DNA from: Parelaphostrongylus tenuis
Taxonomy: Eukaryota > Nematoda > Chromadorea > Rhabditida > Metastrongylidae
Reading direction: 5' to 3'
NCBI GenBank assembly: GCA_019055375.1
Contig: JAHQIW010000412.1
Span: 124,001 to 188,000, forward strand
DNA: 64,000 nucleotides
Shown: piece by piece, positions 26,401 to 36,680 of the stretch
How the letters are laid out: every line of letters begins with the position of its first letter
Numbering within the stretch: the first letter of the stretch is position 1
The notes under the pieces: generated by a model
The model's database searches: none
The model's input: the letters and a program-made list of their open reading frames with translations, nothing else
Told to the model about the DNA's origin: nothing
Made by a program: the position numbers and the translations under genes

Positions 26401-29400
26401 ATTAATCAGAACATAAGAAAACTACAGCTGTGTTTGTCTACTTTTAGCACTTTATTTGATACGTCATCACAGTGTTTCTTGTTTTTTTTTTTTTAACTGT
26501 GCGGATCCCAGCTACATTTCGTATGACTATAGAAAACTTCCATGACAGCATGAGCTCGTACGGAATTAAACGATTCAAAAAGTTATAGCCAACAAGGTTT
26601 AGAGCAAAGTAGCTGAGCTTGTAGGAAACTTTTTCATTTGTGGTATTCTAAATGAGCAATTATAATCTGCAAGAACAACTCCTAATTTCTACAACGATAG
26701 AATTTTGATTTTATAGCCCTCATAAAAAATATTTTCCCACATTTTCGAAGGATTAAAATAAGAAAGTGAGTGAACATGTGACAATTCGTCTAGTTGGGCG
26801 CCATTTCATTAGATCATTCAGAGGTTTGGAGTTCCTTTTTTACAACTTTTGAGGATTTTGGTTTTAGGCGAATATGATTCTTTACAGACGGTGAGGGTCG
26901 TTTCGGACACTCAACTTCGCAAAGGTCTTTTTGCTGGACGGAATTTTCCTACGTGAATTTCAATAGATATTCTGTAGCTCAAGTCCAATGATTTCCACAC
27001 TGTGCTTAGTTGTTGGAAAGGCCTTTCGCTTTAGCAGCGAAAATAAAATCATTGTTCACTCTCAGAGTGCTCTTGCTCGACTAGGACTTGTGGATACTTT
27101 TTCATCTGACTAGACTAACACTCATCCGATTGTGCAAATCTCGGCAATTCCGAAGTTAAATTGGGTTCTCAAGGAAATTGTAATTGTGCGTTATAAGAGT
27201 GAAAAGAAGGTTAAGTTTACTAGGTTTACGTTTGACACCTAGAATTTTCTTCGCTTATAAAAGTTCTATGGGGGCACAAAGTTCATAAACTTTTAGCGGA
27301 AATTGTACAGTATCAGAGTAATGCAGAAGCTTAAGTTTTTCTTGAAGCGAGTTAGAAATTCCTAATAAATATTGAAACTCGCGCCGATAGCGAAAGTCGA
27401 AGAAGTCAATTAACCGTTTTCGCAGTGTTAAGCTTAGGAGAATAATTTTGAAAAAAAGTATGCTCTATGAGTTAGGGAAGTTCCCAGTTTTTCACTACTC
27501 TGTTTATAGATGATTGTCGGCCGTTTTGAAGAAAAAAAAACCGCCAAATCACGATTGTATCATCATTTCAGTGTGTTGTTAGAAAATGAATTAAAATTGT
27601 TGATTCTTGCAATTATTTCTACTGTTAATGTCTTCGTTTCCTTTTTGGTAATCAATGATGATATTTTGAATCTACTAATAAATAGAACCGAATCTATGTG
27701 CTATTTAGGCACCAGAAACTTAATGAGTCAGAAGAGTTTCAAGAATTTCTGGGGAAGATAGAAGAGGAAGAGGCCTGGATGAACGCTAAACAACAAATTC
27801 TTGGTAAGAAAATCATTTATTGTTGTCGTAGTTGACGAATCTCTATTTTCGTATAGGTTCTGATAACTACGGCGATAATATGGCTGGTGTGCAAGGCCTT
27901 CTCAAGAAACACGATACGTTCGAAGTAGATCTACAGCTTCATAAGCAGCGTGTTGATGACCTTATCCGTCAAGGAAAACAGGTAGAAGATTTCTATTCTC
28001 ACTTACGCACTAATATCTCCTAATGAAGATCTTTCTAGCTCATTGACTCTGGAAACCATCATGGACCTCGTATCAAGGACCGCTGTGATCAGCTCTTGAA
28101 TCGACTTCGAAATATTGAAGACATGGCTACGCGTCGTCTGCAGAAACTTCGTGATAACTCAGCATATTTGCAGTTTATGTGGAAATGTGACGTTGTGGAA
28201 AGCTGGATTGGTAAGAGTCTGACGTTTTTCTTATCATTTTGTAATGATTATTGATGTGTTATCCTTCAGCTGAAAAAGAGCAACAGGTACGATCTGACGA
28301 TTATGGCCGTGATCTTTCCTCAGTACAGATCCTTCTCACAAAGCAAGAAGCATTTGACGCTGGATTGAATGCCTTTGAGCATGAGGGAATCCAGAGGTGT
28401 TTGTTCTTTATTTTGCTAATTAAGCTTCATATTAGTTCTTGTTTCTATTGTATTTGTTGTAGAATCACTGAGTTGAAAGACCAGCTTGTTAACGGCAAGC
28501 ATCATCAGTCACCAGCAATTCAAAAGCGCCATGCGAACGTGATCACTCGATGGCAACAGTTGCTTGCACATTCTGAAGGGCGTCGTCAGAAATTGCTCAA
28601 AATGCAGGATCAGTACAAGCAAATCGAAGTAATTGATTATTTTAATTGGTGAATGAGAGGAAAAACGATTCATTCCTTTCAGGAGCTCTATCTGGCCTTT
28701 GCTAAGAAAGCATCAACATTTAACTCATGGTTTGAAAATGCGGAGGAGGATCTAACAGATCCTGTCAGGTGCAATTCTCTGGAAGAAATTCGTGCTTTAC
28801 GTGATGCTCATGCGGATTTCCAGGTATTGTTACATTGAAGCAATGTAATTCTCATGCATATCATGTTTTCCCGACAGCAAATATCATTTCTGTTATGCCT
28901 ATGTTTTAGCGGTCTCTAAACTCGGCTGAAGAGGATTTCCGACAACTGCAGGTGTTAGACACACAAATCAAATCGTTCAATGTCGGTCCGAATCCGTACA
29001 CATGGTTTACGATGGACGCCTTGGAAGATACTTGGCGCAATCTACAAAGAATAATCAAAGTAGTCAATTTTGCTCAATCTAACTTACTAAGAATAACGTA
29101 AAACAATCTCATCCCTTTTTTTCTCTTATCTTGTGTTTCTTTCAATAAAAGTTGTTATATTGCAGGATCGTGAGGCTGAGCTGCAAAAGGAGAACGCTCG
29201 TCAGGAGGATAATGACCGATTGCGTCGTGACTTTGCAAAACTCGCCAATGTTTTCCACAATTGGTTAACTCAAACACGACAGGTGTGTTATAGAATGTTA
29301 GGGTAACTCTACTTCCGTGAAACGAACATAATTTAAGGAAATGATGGAAGCTAGCGGGTCTCTGGAAGAGCAACTGGAAGTATTGAAAAGAAAAGCTGGC

Positions 29401-30613
29401 GAAATCCGGGCGAATAAAACTCAGCTGCGTAAAATTGAAGAGCAAGGTGCCATGTTGGAGAGGAACTTAATTTTAGATAATCGGTATGCAACCTTTTTGC
29501 TTTAAAATGTGTTATCGAGGCTGTTCAGATGACCAGTATTCTCTGCGTGATGGTTATCTCCTCAGTCTCCTCTTTTTCTCTTCCTTAGCTTTATCCTCAA
29601 TATTGGCGGTCATAGATAATGAATTCACCGTTCTAGGTACACGGAACACTCGACAGTCGGGCTCGCTCAAGCATGGGACCAGCTTGATCAGTTGGCTATG
29701 CGTATGCAGCATAATCTTGAGCAACAAATACAGGCGCGGAATCAGTCTGGTGTTACGGAGGAGGCTTTGCGCGAGTTTTCGATGATGTTCAAGCACTTCG
29801 ACAAGGTAATTTTGCCCATCTCTAGAGTTTTGTTTTGTTTTTTTTTTAAATTCTTCTACTCTCTAGCAACACTTGCAGCTCCTAAATCTTTTCTGTAAGA
29901 GATTTCCTTCGTACATTTCATTCGCTTCTCTACACTTTCTATTTTTTCTTTAGGAGAAAAGTGGTCGTTTGGATCACCAGCAGTTTAAAAGCTGTCTTCG
30001 AGCGCTTGGCTACGATCTTCCTATGGTGGATGAGGGCCAGCCAGAGCCAGAATTCAATCGAATTCTCGACATTGTTGATCCAAATCGTGACGGCTATGTC
30101 ACATTGCAAGAGTACATGGCGTTTATGATCAGCAAAGAAACCGAGAATATCCAGTCATCCGAGGAAATCGAAATGGCGTTCCGCGCCTTATCCAAAGAAT
30201 TCCGTCCCTATGTTACCGCTGAAGAGCTTTATGCGGTAGGTTCAAGTATATATGCTTTTCGTTGAAGTCTAGTATAGACCGGAATATTGGAAAACAAATG
30301 AGAGAAGGCATGTTATTCTTTTCGTACAAAGCCGACTATATCTGCTTTCCGTTGAGGTTCATTCTAATTTGAATTTTTAAAAAAAAAAATTGAAGACACG
30401 ACATATTCCTGTTTTCCTGCAAAGTCATTTTCTATAATTATTCACTACTCTCTAAAATGAAGTCATTTACGTTGATTTGTTCAGAACCTCACAACTGAGC
30501 AAGCCGAGTACTGTATCAAGAGAATGAAACCATACACGGATGCTATTTCCGGTCGCTCAATTCAAGGAGGTCTCGACTATGAACAATTTGTGCATGCTTT
30601 GTTCCAAAGTTAA
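7705..30613 (+). CDS. spc-1: Alpha-spectrin, 54 exons, 2421 aa
   Basis: Alpha chain of the spectrin membrane skeleton. It pairs with beta-spectrin and links short actin filaments under the plasma membrane. Exons: 7705-7794, 8125-8228, 8319-8403, 12303-12428, 12507-12647, 12712-12891, 13004-13141, 13226-13351, 13416-13579, 14044-14152, 14213-14302, 14382-14528, 14615-14761, 14818-14951, 15016-15220, 15291-15566, 15680-15760, 15871-15984, 17687-17830, 17883-17996, 18073-18177, 18238-18358, 18426-18541, 18680-18769, 19248-19327, 19413-19488, 20436-20565, 22781-22856, 22928-23171, 23234-23316, 23384-23532, 23587-23735, 23795-23896, 23995-24135, 24211-24290, 24355-24475, 24566-24807, 24860-24965, 25019-25174, 25225-25346, 25455-25569, 25643-25770, 27709-27803, 27857-27981, 28039-28210, 28270-28396, 28463-28628, 28683-28823, 28910-29059, 29166-29282, 29338-29483, 29637-29805, 29954-30235, 30485-30613. 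All phases join without a stop (7266 nt). Spectrin repeats recur throughout (DDYGRDL, LLKKH, D-W motifs), with SH3 at residues 981-1038 and a C-terminal EF-hand domain. The length is very close to that of known alpha-spectrins. All introns are GT-AG except the one after 23896 (GC-AG). Confidence 0.97.
10633..10800 (-). pseudogene. Antisense coding-like fragment in spectrin intron 3, unidentified
   Basis: On the minus strand about 56 codons read smoothly with a single internal TAA. After it come [20 protein letters not shown] and a Lys-rich end (LKKIRSK), then TAG. The composition (charged, helical, normal codon choice) looks like the carboxyl end of a real protein. I do not recognise the family. 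It could be a retrocopy fragment or a terminal exon of a nested antisense gene; the internal stop favours a relic. Confidence 0.35.
11126..11365 (+). repeat. SINE-like repeat, family D copy 2
   Basis: It shares GGGAATGC near its start and GGGGATCCGCA at its end with the repeat at 598-905. It lies in spectrin intron 3. Its head contains GCTGGTTCGATCCTATC, a B-box-like stretch. Confidence 0.35.
11682..11868 (-). repeat. tRNA-derived SINE, family A copy 3 (reversed)
   Basis: Read on the minus strand it starts GAGCGCACATGGCGCAATGG and continues to TTTGTCTGGGAAGATA, matching the head and body of the copy at 6406. The tail is missing. It lies in spectrin intron 3. Confidence 0.6.
13910..13938. repeat. 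TA microsatellite in spectrin intron 9
   Basis: A pure TA dinucleotide run. The sequence just upstream (13875-13902) ends TTCGAAGTTTTGCATATCA, matching the tail of the family C SINEs, so a decayed SINE probably lies next to it. Confidence 0.85.
16391..16455. repeat. AT-rich microsatellite in spectrin intron 18
   Basis: An imperfect alternating AT tract with GT and CA interruptions. It directly abuts the head of the SINE at 16457. Confidence 0.8.
16457..16772 (+). repeat. tRNA-derived SINE, family A copy 2
   Basis: In spectrin intron 18. The head is GGATTCGTGTGGTACAATGG with a B-box-like GACGTTCGATCCC. The body has TTATCTGGGAGGATA, then GGCCAGATTTGC, and the tail GGCGTATCCCTCAGGAATTG. The order of blocks matches 6406-6705 with scattered substitutions. 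Confidence 0.7.
16922..17421 (-). mobile_element. Internally deleted mariner element in spectrin intron 18
   Basis: Minus-strand translation starts [13 protein letters not shown]. It continues, through stops and frame changes, as a mariner-type helix-turn-helix region ([20 protein letters not shown], then [17 protein letters not shown]). It then runs from [10 protein letters not shown] almost directly into a C-terminal segment ([18 protein letters not shown] ... NFED, stop). A full mariner transposase gene is roughly 1 kb; here start to stop is 500 bases, so the catalytic middle is gone. It is non-autonomous and dead. Confidence 0.75.
18426..18769 (+). other. spc-1: Alpha-spectrin SH3 domain (exons 23-24)
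   Basis: Exons 23 and 24 encode an SH3 fold at about residues 981-1038. It has the ligand-binding landmarks ALYDY (987-991), DWWK (1016-1019) and GFVPAAYVK (1027-1035). Pro1030 and Tyr1033 occupy the usual proline-peptide pocket positions. It sits about 40% along the chain, as in other alpha-spectrins, where it is inserted in a spectrin repeat. A His/Gln-rich linker (QHSQQQ) follows. Confidence 0.9.
18862..18962 (-). repeat. tRNA-derived SINE, family C (spectrin intron 24)
   Basis: On the minus strand it reads as a tRNA-like head: an A-box region TAGTGTGGTAGTTGGCACGC, a foldable anticodon arm (CACTC loop GGGTG) and a B box GGGTTCAAGTCC, then TTCGAATTTTTGCATGACAC. The acceptor stem does not close, so it is not a working tRNA. 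A decayed plus-strand copy of the same tail follows at about 19170-19210. Confidence 0.65.
20748..20932. mobile_element. 185-bp MITE in spectrin intron 27
   Basis: The ends are inverted repeats: TTACGGGACCATGGGTCC on the left, and on the right the complement of TTACGGGACCATGAATCC. The terminal TTA/TAA suggests TA target duplication. Inside, CCATTGTTAGA occurs twice with similar following sequence. It has no coding capacity. Confidence 0.7.
21996..22759. mobile_element. Composite mariner-like element with two inward-facing transposase 5' ends
   Basis: It is flanked by TA on both sides. The left end GGTTGTGTGAAAAGTTCGTG and the complement of the right end GGTGTGTAAGAATTCGTG form terminal inverted repeats. 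On the plus strand, about 22140-22285 encodes a decayed mariner N terminus ([12 protein letters not shown], then [20 protein letters not shown] after one frameshift). On the minus strand, about 22642-22290 encodes another ([20 protein letters not shown], then [38 protein letters not shown]). The two start regions therefore face each other inside one pair of termini. It lies in spectrin intron 27 and is non-functional. Confidence 0.65.
23897..23994 (+). other. spc-1: Spectrin intron 33 with GC donor
   Basis: Exon 33 ends ...GAACAG at 23896 and the intron begins GCCCGT. The acceptor is TTTAAG before 23995. The nearby GT at 23901 would shift the frame, and no acceptor rescues it, so the reading frame (EQ to [10 protein letters not shown]) requires a GC-AG intron. 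A sequence error at the second intron base is the alternative. Confidence 0.7.
26335..26440 (+). repeat. Short tandem repeat in spectrin intron 42
   Basis: Three diverged copies of a unit starting ACATAAGAAAG-(C/T)-GCA lie within about 105 bases. The rest of this 1.9-kb intron (25771-27708) shows nothing I recognise. Confidence 0.5.
29637..30613 (+). other. spc-1: Alpha-spectrin C-terminal EF-hand (calmodulin-like) domain
   Basis: Exons 52-54 encode paired EF-hands. The first loop, residues 2284-2295 ([12 protein letters not shown]), has Gln instead of the usual Glu at position 12. The second, 2327-2338 ([12 protein letters not shown]), keeps a canonical set of ligands. A calcium-insensitive second pair follows to residue 2421. 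In the family this domain sits beside the beta-spectrin actin-binding domain and strengthens actin attachment. Confidence 0.85.
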
Positions 30614-31016
30614 AAAATTGCGATTGTCTCATTTGCTTTGTCATTGTTATTATGTATATTTTTGGTATTGCTTACAATCCTTGTGTCGACTCTCGAAGAC
30701 TTTATTGCGTTATGTGTATGTAAAGGCAATGATTTAATTATTATCATTTTAGTCGATCTTTTCCTTAGATATTTATGAAAGAGCATCATGTAGTGTCGCA
30801 GAATTTGATAAATACTGTTTTTGAAAGTGTCTCTTGGGTTATCATGTATCTATTCCAGAAGTTTTCTTCACAAATGGTTCTTCCATAGGATACCAGAAAG
30901 AACATGTTTTTACTCTAGTTATATTTGCATGCTGGATTTCAAAATCGTCTTATAGTTATATGTCGTATCCTATGTATGATAGCGTAAGGTTATGAATAGG
31001 TTTACGAGTGCAGAAA

Positions 31017-31022
31017 ATTAAA
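31017..31022 (+). terminator. Candidate poly(A) signal of alpha-spectrin
   Basis: ATTAAA, a common variant signal, lies about 400 bases after the stop codon. No AATAAA is visible between the stop and this site, though a GATAAA occurs near 30808. The true cleavage site is unknown. Confidence 0.3.
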
Positions 31023-32779
31023 GTCTAGTTTTGGAAAATTTACTCACCTGGAGTGTTTGTGGTTTTCCTAATGCTTTGCTTTAGTAAGCGACTAGTAGAA
31101 TTGGGTGTGGTTCAGGTGTTGTGAAAAATCCTAAGGTCATTTCCACTGTAAATATCCTTCATAAATTCGTTTGTCAGGTTGGATCGTAATCATTCTAACG
31201 GTAAAAAAAAAAACCGATGACAGTTCATTCTCGCTCGGCGGTCCCCAGATAAGAGCAATTTACAGTCCTAAACCAGCATATCTTGGTTCATATTGAAGCT
31301 GAATCAATTGGAATAGGAATCAACAGAATCTATAAATCTTAGTTGATAGCATGCAAGATTTTACATTTTATTAAAACAAAATTCTGATTTTGTGCAGCTC
31401 GGAAGGTTGAATTTGGTCGTTTTTAGTTTTAGTTTGTAACGATTCGTATTTCGGAAATAAAAGCAGTTTGATAGGCGGTGTTATTTTTAGTACTGAGATA
31501 GGACAATGTCCCCAGGGCGTTTTTGATGTTTTTAAACTGCTAGGATTGCTTTTAGAACTTTGAAGAATGCGCTTTCCATCACATCCCGTCCGAAAATCGT
31601 GCCTCCAAAAGCTTGAAAAATCAACAGTTTTAAAGAGTCGCATGTTTACTTATAAGTACGGAGGGCAAATGTGCTTCAATAAGCCGATCACGTTTTCAGC
31701 TCCTCAGGAATTGTTCTGGTTATCAAGAAATTATCAGCAAGTAACAAAAAAGACGTTCTCGAACCCGAACTAATAACTTGACGAGAGAGCATCTCAGTGG
31801 TGGACCGCATGTGTGCATGGTGCGTATTCCAGTTGTAGTGTAGGTGAAATGTTTTGATGAGAAGTGCTGATGAGTTCAGGCGTCTCGTCGACGAAAACGA
31901 ATTGATGTGGTAGAATGGGCCATAGGTGATCTGGTTGAAATCGGGCTATGGTGGAATTCGATTTGCGCCTCTTCAACGAAGCTATTTAGGAAGCTGTTCA
32001 CAGCACTTCCTAATTCGATTGCGCCATCGCTCGTCACGCCACTTCCACCACTTCTTGCGTTGTTCATCATCCAGCTACCTCAACGGGGCAGTGTGCTGAT
32101 GGTCCTTGTCCTATTGACAAACCTTATTCGTTTCGTTCGATTCAGATGTCCTCACAAGGGCATGCATCAGCTTTCGACGTTTATTGTCAGTGGTCGTCAC
32201 AGGATATGAAATACTTTTTCTAATCATTTCCGTTTAGAAGTAATGGCATGCAGTCGGTGTAAGACATCAGCATTTGGCCAGAGAACGATTTAGATTTGAT
32301 GGTAATTAAGTCGTTTTTTTTTTTGCTGTCTCCGGTATGTGTTTCTTGGTGTACATGATCGTTCTTCTTCTCCGTTCTTCTGTTATCCTTGTATAATCGT
32401 ATAATTATGGCGATATGATACGAGTATCTTCCTCCATGGAGCACTTAGTGGCTATCAAAGTCGTGCATCATTAACCTAATAACCCTTCGAGCCCTTCAAT
32501 TTAGTCCTGAAGATCGACTGTCACCTCTTGCCTGTAATACCGTTAATCGTCGCAAGATCGTAACCGACACCACTAATTCTTCATTTGTCGCGTCACGTGT
32601 AAGAAATTCCCTGTAAATTTTTCTCTTGAGTAGCACAAAGAGTACGACACTTCTACAGTATGGCTCTGTGCAGATACCACTGGTAAGTTAGCGTTGGTAA
32701 TATCCATGGACTCGGCTTTGATACAAATTTACTCATACATGGAGAATATTTATCCTTGTGTTGTTAAGCAACCGTTCTA
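31023..32779. other. Intergenic between alpha-spectrin and the duplicated block
   Basis: No intact gene is recognised. On the minus strand, about 32110-31790 reads protein-like with one frame change: NNARSGGSGVTSDGAIELGS in one frame, then QFVFVDETPELISTSHQN in another. No splice pattern repairs it, so a relic is likely. The remainder is AT-rich with short homopolymers. Confidence 0.35.
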
Positions 32780-33168
32780 TTATGAGCTCTAGGTATTGTT
32801 GTACATCCCAACTCGATATTTCCAAAACCCTCTTCGTCGTGTGGTCCCTAGTCATTGTTTATGACTATTTTGTGTCATTTCTGCTCCTTACAAGCGATTT
32901 GATTTTTGACAATTCTTCACATCATAGTGGAAATGGCAGCTGAACGCAGCCATATGGATAGATGCTTCGTGAGATATTCTTGACGAACGAGTCTGGAGGT
33001 ATTTGGATTTCTGAGTGAAAGCATGATTATTTGTCCTCATAGTTCTTAACTGTTTTTCCGTAGTCGTCAAATGATACACTCTGATGATGTATGCTTCCAT
33101 TCCTTCGCTGTGCTGTTCATCCATTTTTTCATTCTTTCCCTGTATCTCTTTTCTTTCCTGTATTGAGA

Positions 33169-33445
33169 CGCCGTGGCTGAGTGGTTGTGATGCTCGTCAC
33201 GGCGTGTATGGGGCCGAACTCCCCCCCCCCCCCCCTCATTTCTCTCCGGCAGTCAACAACAATCTCCTATGGAACACCTCAGCAAATCCATCCTCGGTGA
33301 TTGTGAGGAGACATTCGTTCAGCCAGTATTTTACGCCGTTCAAGAAGGAGACCAGAATCAAATTCAGTACTGGAAGTACTGGGATTCGCTCAGTGAAAAA
33401 ATGCTATGATGACGGGTCACATAAAATGCTAAAGTGTAGTGCTTC
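33169..33445 (+). repeat. tRNA-derived SINE, family B copy 2
   Basis: It starts GACGCCGTGGCTGAGTGG and has CTCTCCGGCAGTCAACAAC. A 15-base poly-C run (33221-33235) lies in the middle. It occupies the same relative position in unit A as the copy at 36419 in unit B, so it was inserted before the duplication. Confidence 0.7.
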
Positions 33446-33857
33446 TGTATTACTCTGTAGTTTTCTCACTTTGTTTTCTTTTCCTCTCTCCTACCCAGTT
33501 CCAAATCTCATTTTGTCTCCTCTTTTATCTGTCCATCCTCATCTTACTAGTCCTCCTCCGTCTGCTATACTCTATCAGATTCATAGGGACCATATCTAGC
33601 CGCGTAGAAGTATTCTAAGAGCCTTTAGACTATTCACTTACCAAAGTGGCTACGTTGACATGTACAATCAGAGTAATTAGTTTTTAACTTTTGAAACTTT
33701 AGTCGTGGTTACTTGCAAAGTATTTTCCATATTGTTTATTCCATGTAGCTTTGACATCTTTTCGAAGATTTCACTTCTTTTACTCAACTACCTAATTTGT
33801 CCTTTGTGAGTAAAGATTTTGTAAACCGTTTTCTATAATGCTTTTTCATATTATGAT

Positions 33858-35096
33858 ATGGGATGCCGCTTGACAAGAACGGAATCAACAGAACTGTGCG
33901 AACATTCTGCGAAAAAAGAGGAATGCAATTCAGTATCGAATGGACAGTCGATCTTAGTACAGCGAGACACAACTACTCAGGCCGATCATTTGAGGTAAAC
34001 GTTTCTAAACTTTCAGCGCTCATGTATATCGCGATAGTATGAATTGTAACAGCTCCAGAAATGGTTCCGGTTCCATGCAGTGTCTGAAGTTCTAGATTTC
34101 TGGTCTAAATTTTGAGGCCGTTGATACCGCTTTTCTCACAAACTTTCGTAAGAACATGTTTCTTTGATCGGTTGTACTTTCTTCGCTCAAGTTTATAATA
34201 TGCTTACTTTACTTCGTTTTAATGTAATGTGATGCACGGACTTAGTTACTAGTCAAAAAGTTACCGATGTTGGTGATCGTGTGCGGAAGACTGTGCGTTT
34301 TTACCTTGTCACTCGTTATCGCCATGCATTTGCACAGCTGTGAATACCTCCTGTGATGATGGCCTATAAGTCATCCTGCACTTTTGTGCGACTATAAATG
34401 CTTACCGAGCTGTGACAAAAATATCAGGCTTGGCCAGAGTGGTGGCTATACAATATTATTTTTTCTGTCTTGTTGAGGTAAAAATTTTGTTTTCTTTCCT
34501 CAAGGGAAGAGGGAAACGAGGAAGGTAGGGAGAGGACTTTATTTAACGCTATCGCATTATCGATGAATTTCACGAAAATTCAAGAATGGTAGTCATGCAT
34601 GTAGGAATTGTGTTCTTCTATTGGTGTATTCCCTGTACTTTCAGGAACGGCTATCCTCCGAACAATGTGTCATTGTCTAAGCCTATCGGGTAAGTACAAA
34701 AATGACTTTTCATGCTTACAAGTTGATTATCGAATGAAATACCATCAGAAAATTCGTGATACACTCTATTTACATGTGACCGCAATTCATTGTCCGCCAT
34801 CGCCTTGTGAAGAATCAAAACCGTATTACAAGTTGCTGTATTGTTGTTGCAGTCGGGTGTATATATTGCTTGTTTCAGACAGGTCGCAAGTTCCAGTCAA
34901 GCAGATTTTTTCCGGATGCTAGATGCAAAAATAGCTCACGTGAGTACTAGTTATTTGTTTGGTGATTTCGTTATTGTTATTCGGTTAATCATTATGTTGA
35001 GCAGGAATTTTAAACCATTCATTCATATTTCACTGAATTGTAGATCTTTTTTCCTTCTTATAGGGTGCTGATCTCGATTCGGAAAATGAGACGTAA
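33858..35096 (+). CDS. C1orf21/DUF4612-like protein, copy A (91 aa)
   Basis: Four exons: 33858-33994, 34645-34689, 34879-34939, 35064-35096 (phases 2, 2, 0; 276 nt with stop). The protein starts MGCRLTRTES, so Gly2 and Cys3 offer myristoyl and palmitoyl sites, and ends with SQADFFRMLDAKIAH then GADLDSENET. Vertebrate C1orf21 has the same plan: an MGC start and a carboxyl EFFRMLDEKIEKG followed by an acidic tail. Function in that family is unknown; membrane anchoring is inference. Intron 3 is only 124 nt while intron 1 is 650 nt. The paralogue at 37533 differs largely by synonymous changes, which argues that both are selected. An acceptor just before the ATG is not obvious here (CTATAATG where copy B has CTTACAGTG). 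Confidence 0.8.
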
Positions 35097-35487
35097 CCTC
35101 CTCATTTGCTTCTGCAGAGTCCGTCATAGCCAACGCAAGATCCGTACGCATTGTTGTCTTTACTAAGGGACACGTTCCTTCATTGTTCAGCATATCACGG
35201 TGTTATTTACTTGTTCTTCTCATCACTCATGAATTTATATTCAATTTTCATTCTTCTCATCTCTCGTGCACTTGTTTTTGTTTCATTTATTCTAGGAAAT
35301 CTGATGTTACTTCGCTATCTGTCTTTTCGCCATCAGTAGTGTTACACACTTTCAGAAGTGCTTTGTTTTTTTTTTCTTGTTTCCTATGCACCATTGGTAT
35401 TTTTATGTAAACGGGTGTATATGCCTCTTTGATGCTTTTTTCTCTATGATGAGGTCGTGTCTAGAAAATTGTCCTCATATTCGATCA

Positions 35488-35493
35488 AATAAA
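35488..35493 (+). terminator. Candidate poly(A) signal of copy A gene
   Basis: AATAAA about 390 bases after the stop of the copy A gene, near the end of the duplicated unit. Assigned by position only. Confidence 0.35.
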
Positions 35494-36418
35494 CGTGAAG
35501 CCGATTTTTATACCATAAAAGCTGCCAGTTGTCCCTTATAGTTATGTGTGAGGTACTACAAAAGAGGGTGTACGACAGTACAATGAATGCTGTCAGCGTA
35601 TACACGGTCACTCTCGGCATTTTGGGTTCATACTCCGTTCTCACAAAAATTGGAAGGTTTTTAGATTGCTCATGAGATTGCCGAGATTTTGACGGGCTTT
35701 GTGAATCTTCTTTCTGTAATTTGTAACCTACGCGCAGCTTTTTATGCTCTGTGTTCATCGATGCTCTTCAACGTTGTGTGGCGAATAATGAAGTTCCACA
35801 CTGATTCACTGGGCCCTGAGATAGACATCATTCCTTAACAATCAAAAAAATCGCCCCCAAGCGTTATCAAAAAGTTGAGAGCGCGCAGATGGTATTTATT
35901 TTGGTGCACGACGTTGCCACAGCGCCGCTATATTCACACATACCACTGTTAAGGCTACTGCTGGTAGTATGAGTGGGTTTGACTATGATATATGCTTAGA
36001 CATAGATAGAGAACGTTTAATTTAGGTGTTGTTTGTACACATCCCTGTTCGGTATTTTGAAACACCCTCTTGGCTCGGTGAGGTGTCACATGCCTCTGGT
36101 CCATGACCATTGATTATGACTGGACTACTTTATCATTCCGCTTTTTACAAATGATTGACTTTTTTAACGGTTCTTTACATCGCAATGGAAATGGTAGTCT
36201 ATCGCAGCCATGTGACTAGATGGCTCGTTAGATCTTCCTGACGAGTTGGGCTGGATTAATTCGGATTTTTGACAGAAAATATAATTGTTTCTACTCGTAT
36301 TTCTTAGCTGTTTCTCTGTAGTCGTCAAATAGTGTACTCTGGTGATGCATGCTTCCATTTCTTTGCTATGCTGTTCATCCGTTTTCTTTTCCCATTTTCC
36401 TTATGTGCCTTTTCCTCA

Positions 36419-36680
36419 GGGACGCCGTGGCCGAGTGGTTGTGATCCTTCGTCGTGGCGCTCCCGTAGTCGAGCTCCACCTCCAACCCTCTCCGGCGGTC
36501 AACAACGGCCTTACGGAACGCCACAGCGGCATCCTCGAGATTGCAACTGGACACGCTCAACCAGTACTCTGAGATGTCTAAGAAGGCGACGAAAAAAAGA
36601 AATAAATGCTAAAAACACTGGGATCCGCACATTGAAGGAAAACAGTGTGGATGGATCAATAAAGTGTCTTCTCTTCTGTA
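36419..36680 (+). repeat. tRNA-derived SINE, family B copy 3
   Basis: It begins GGACGCCGTGGCCGAGTGG, contains CTCTCCGGCGGTCAACAAC, and ends with CTGGGATCCGCACATTGAAG and TGGATCAATAAAGTG. It is the unit B counterpart of the SINE at 33169. Confidence 0.7.
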
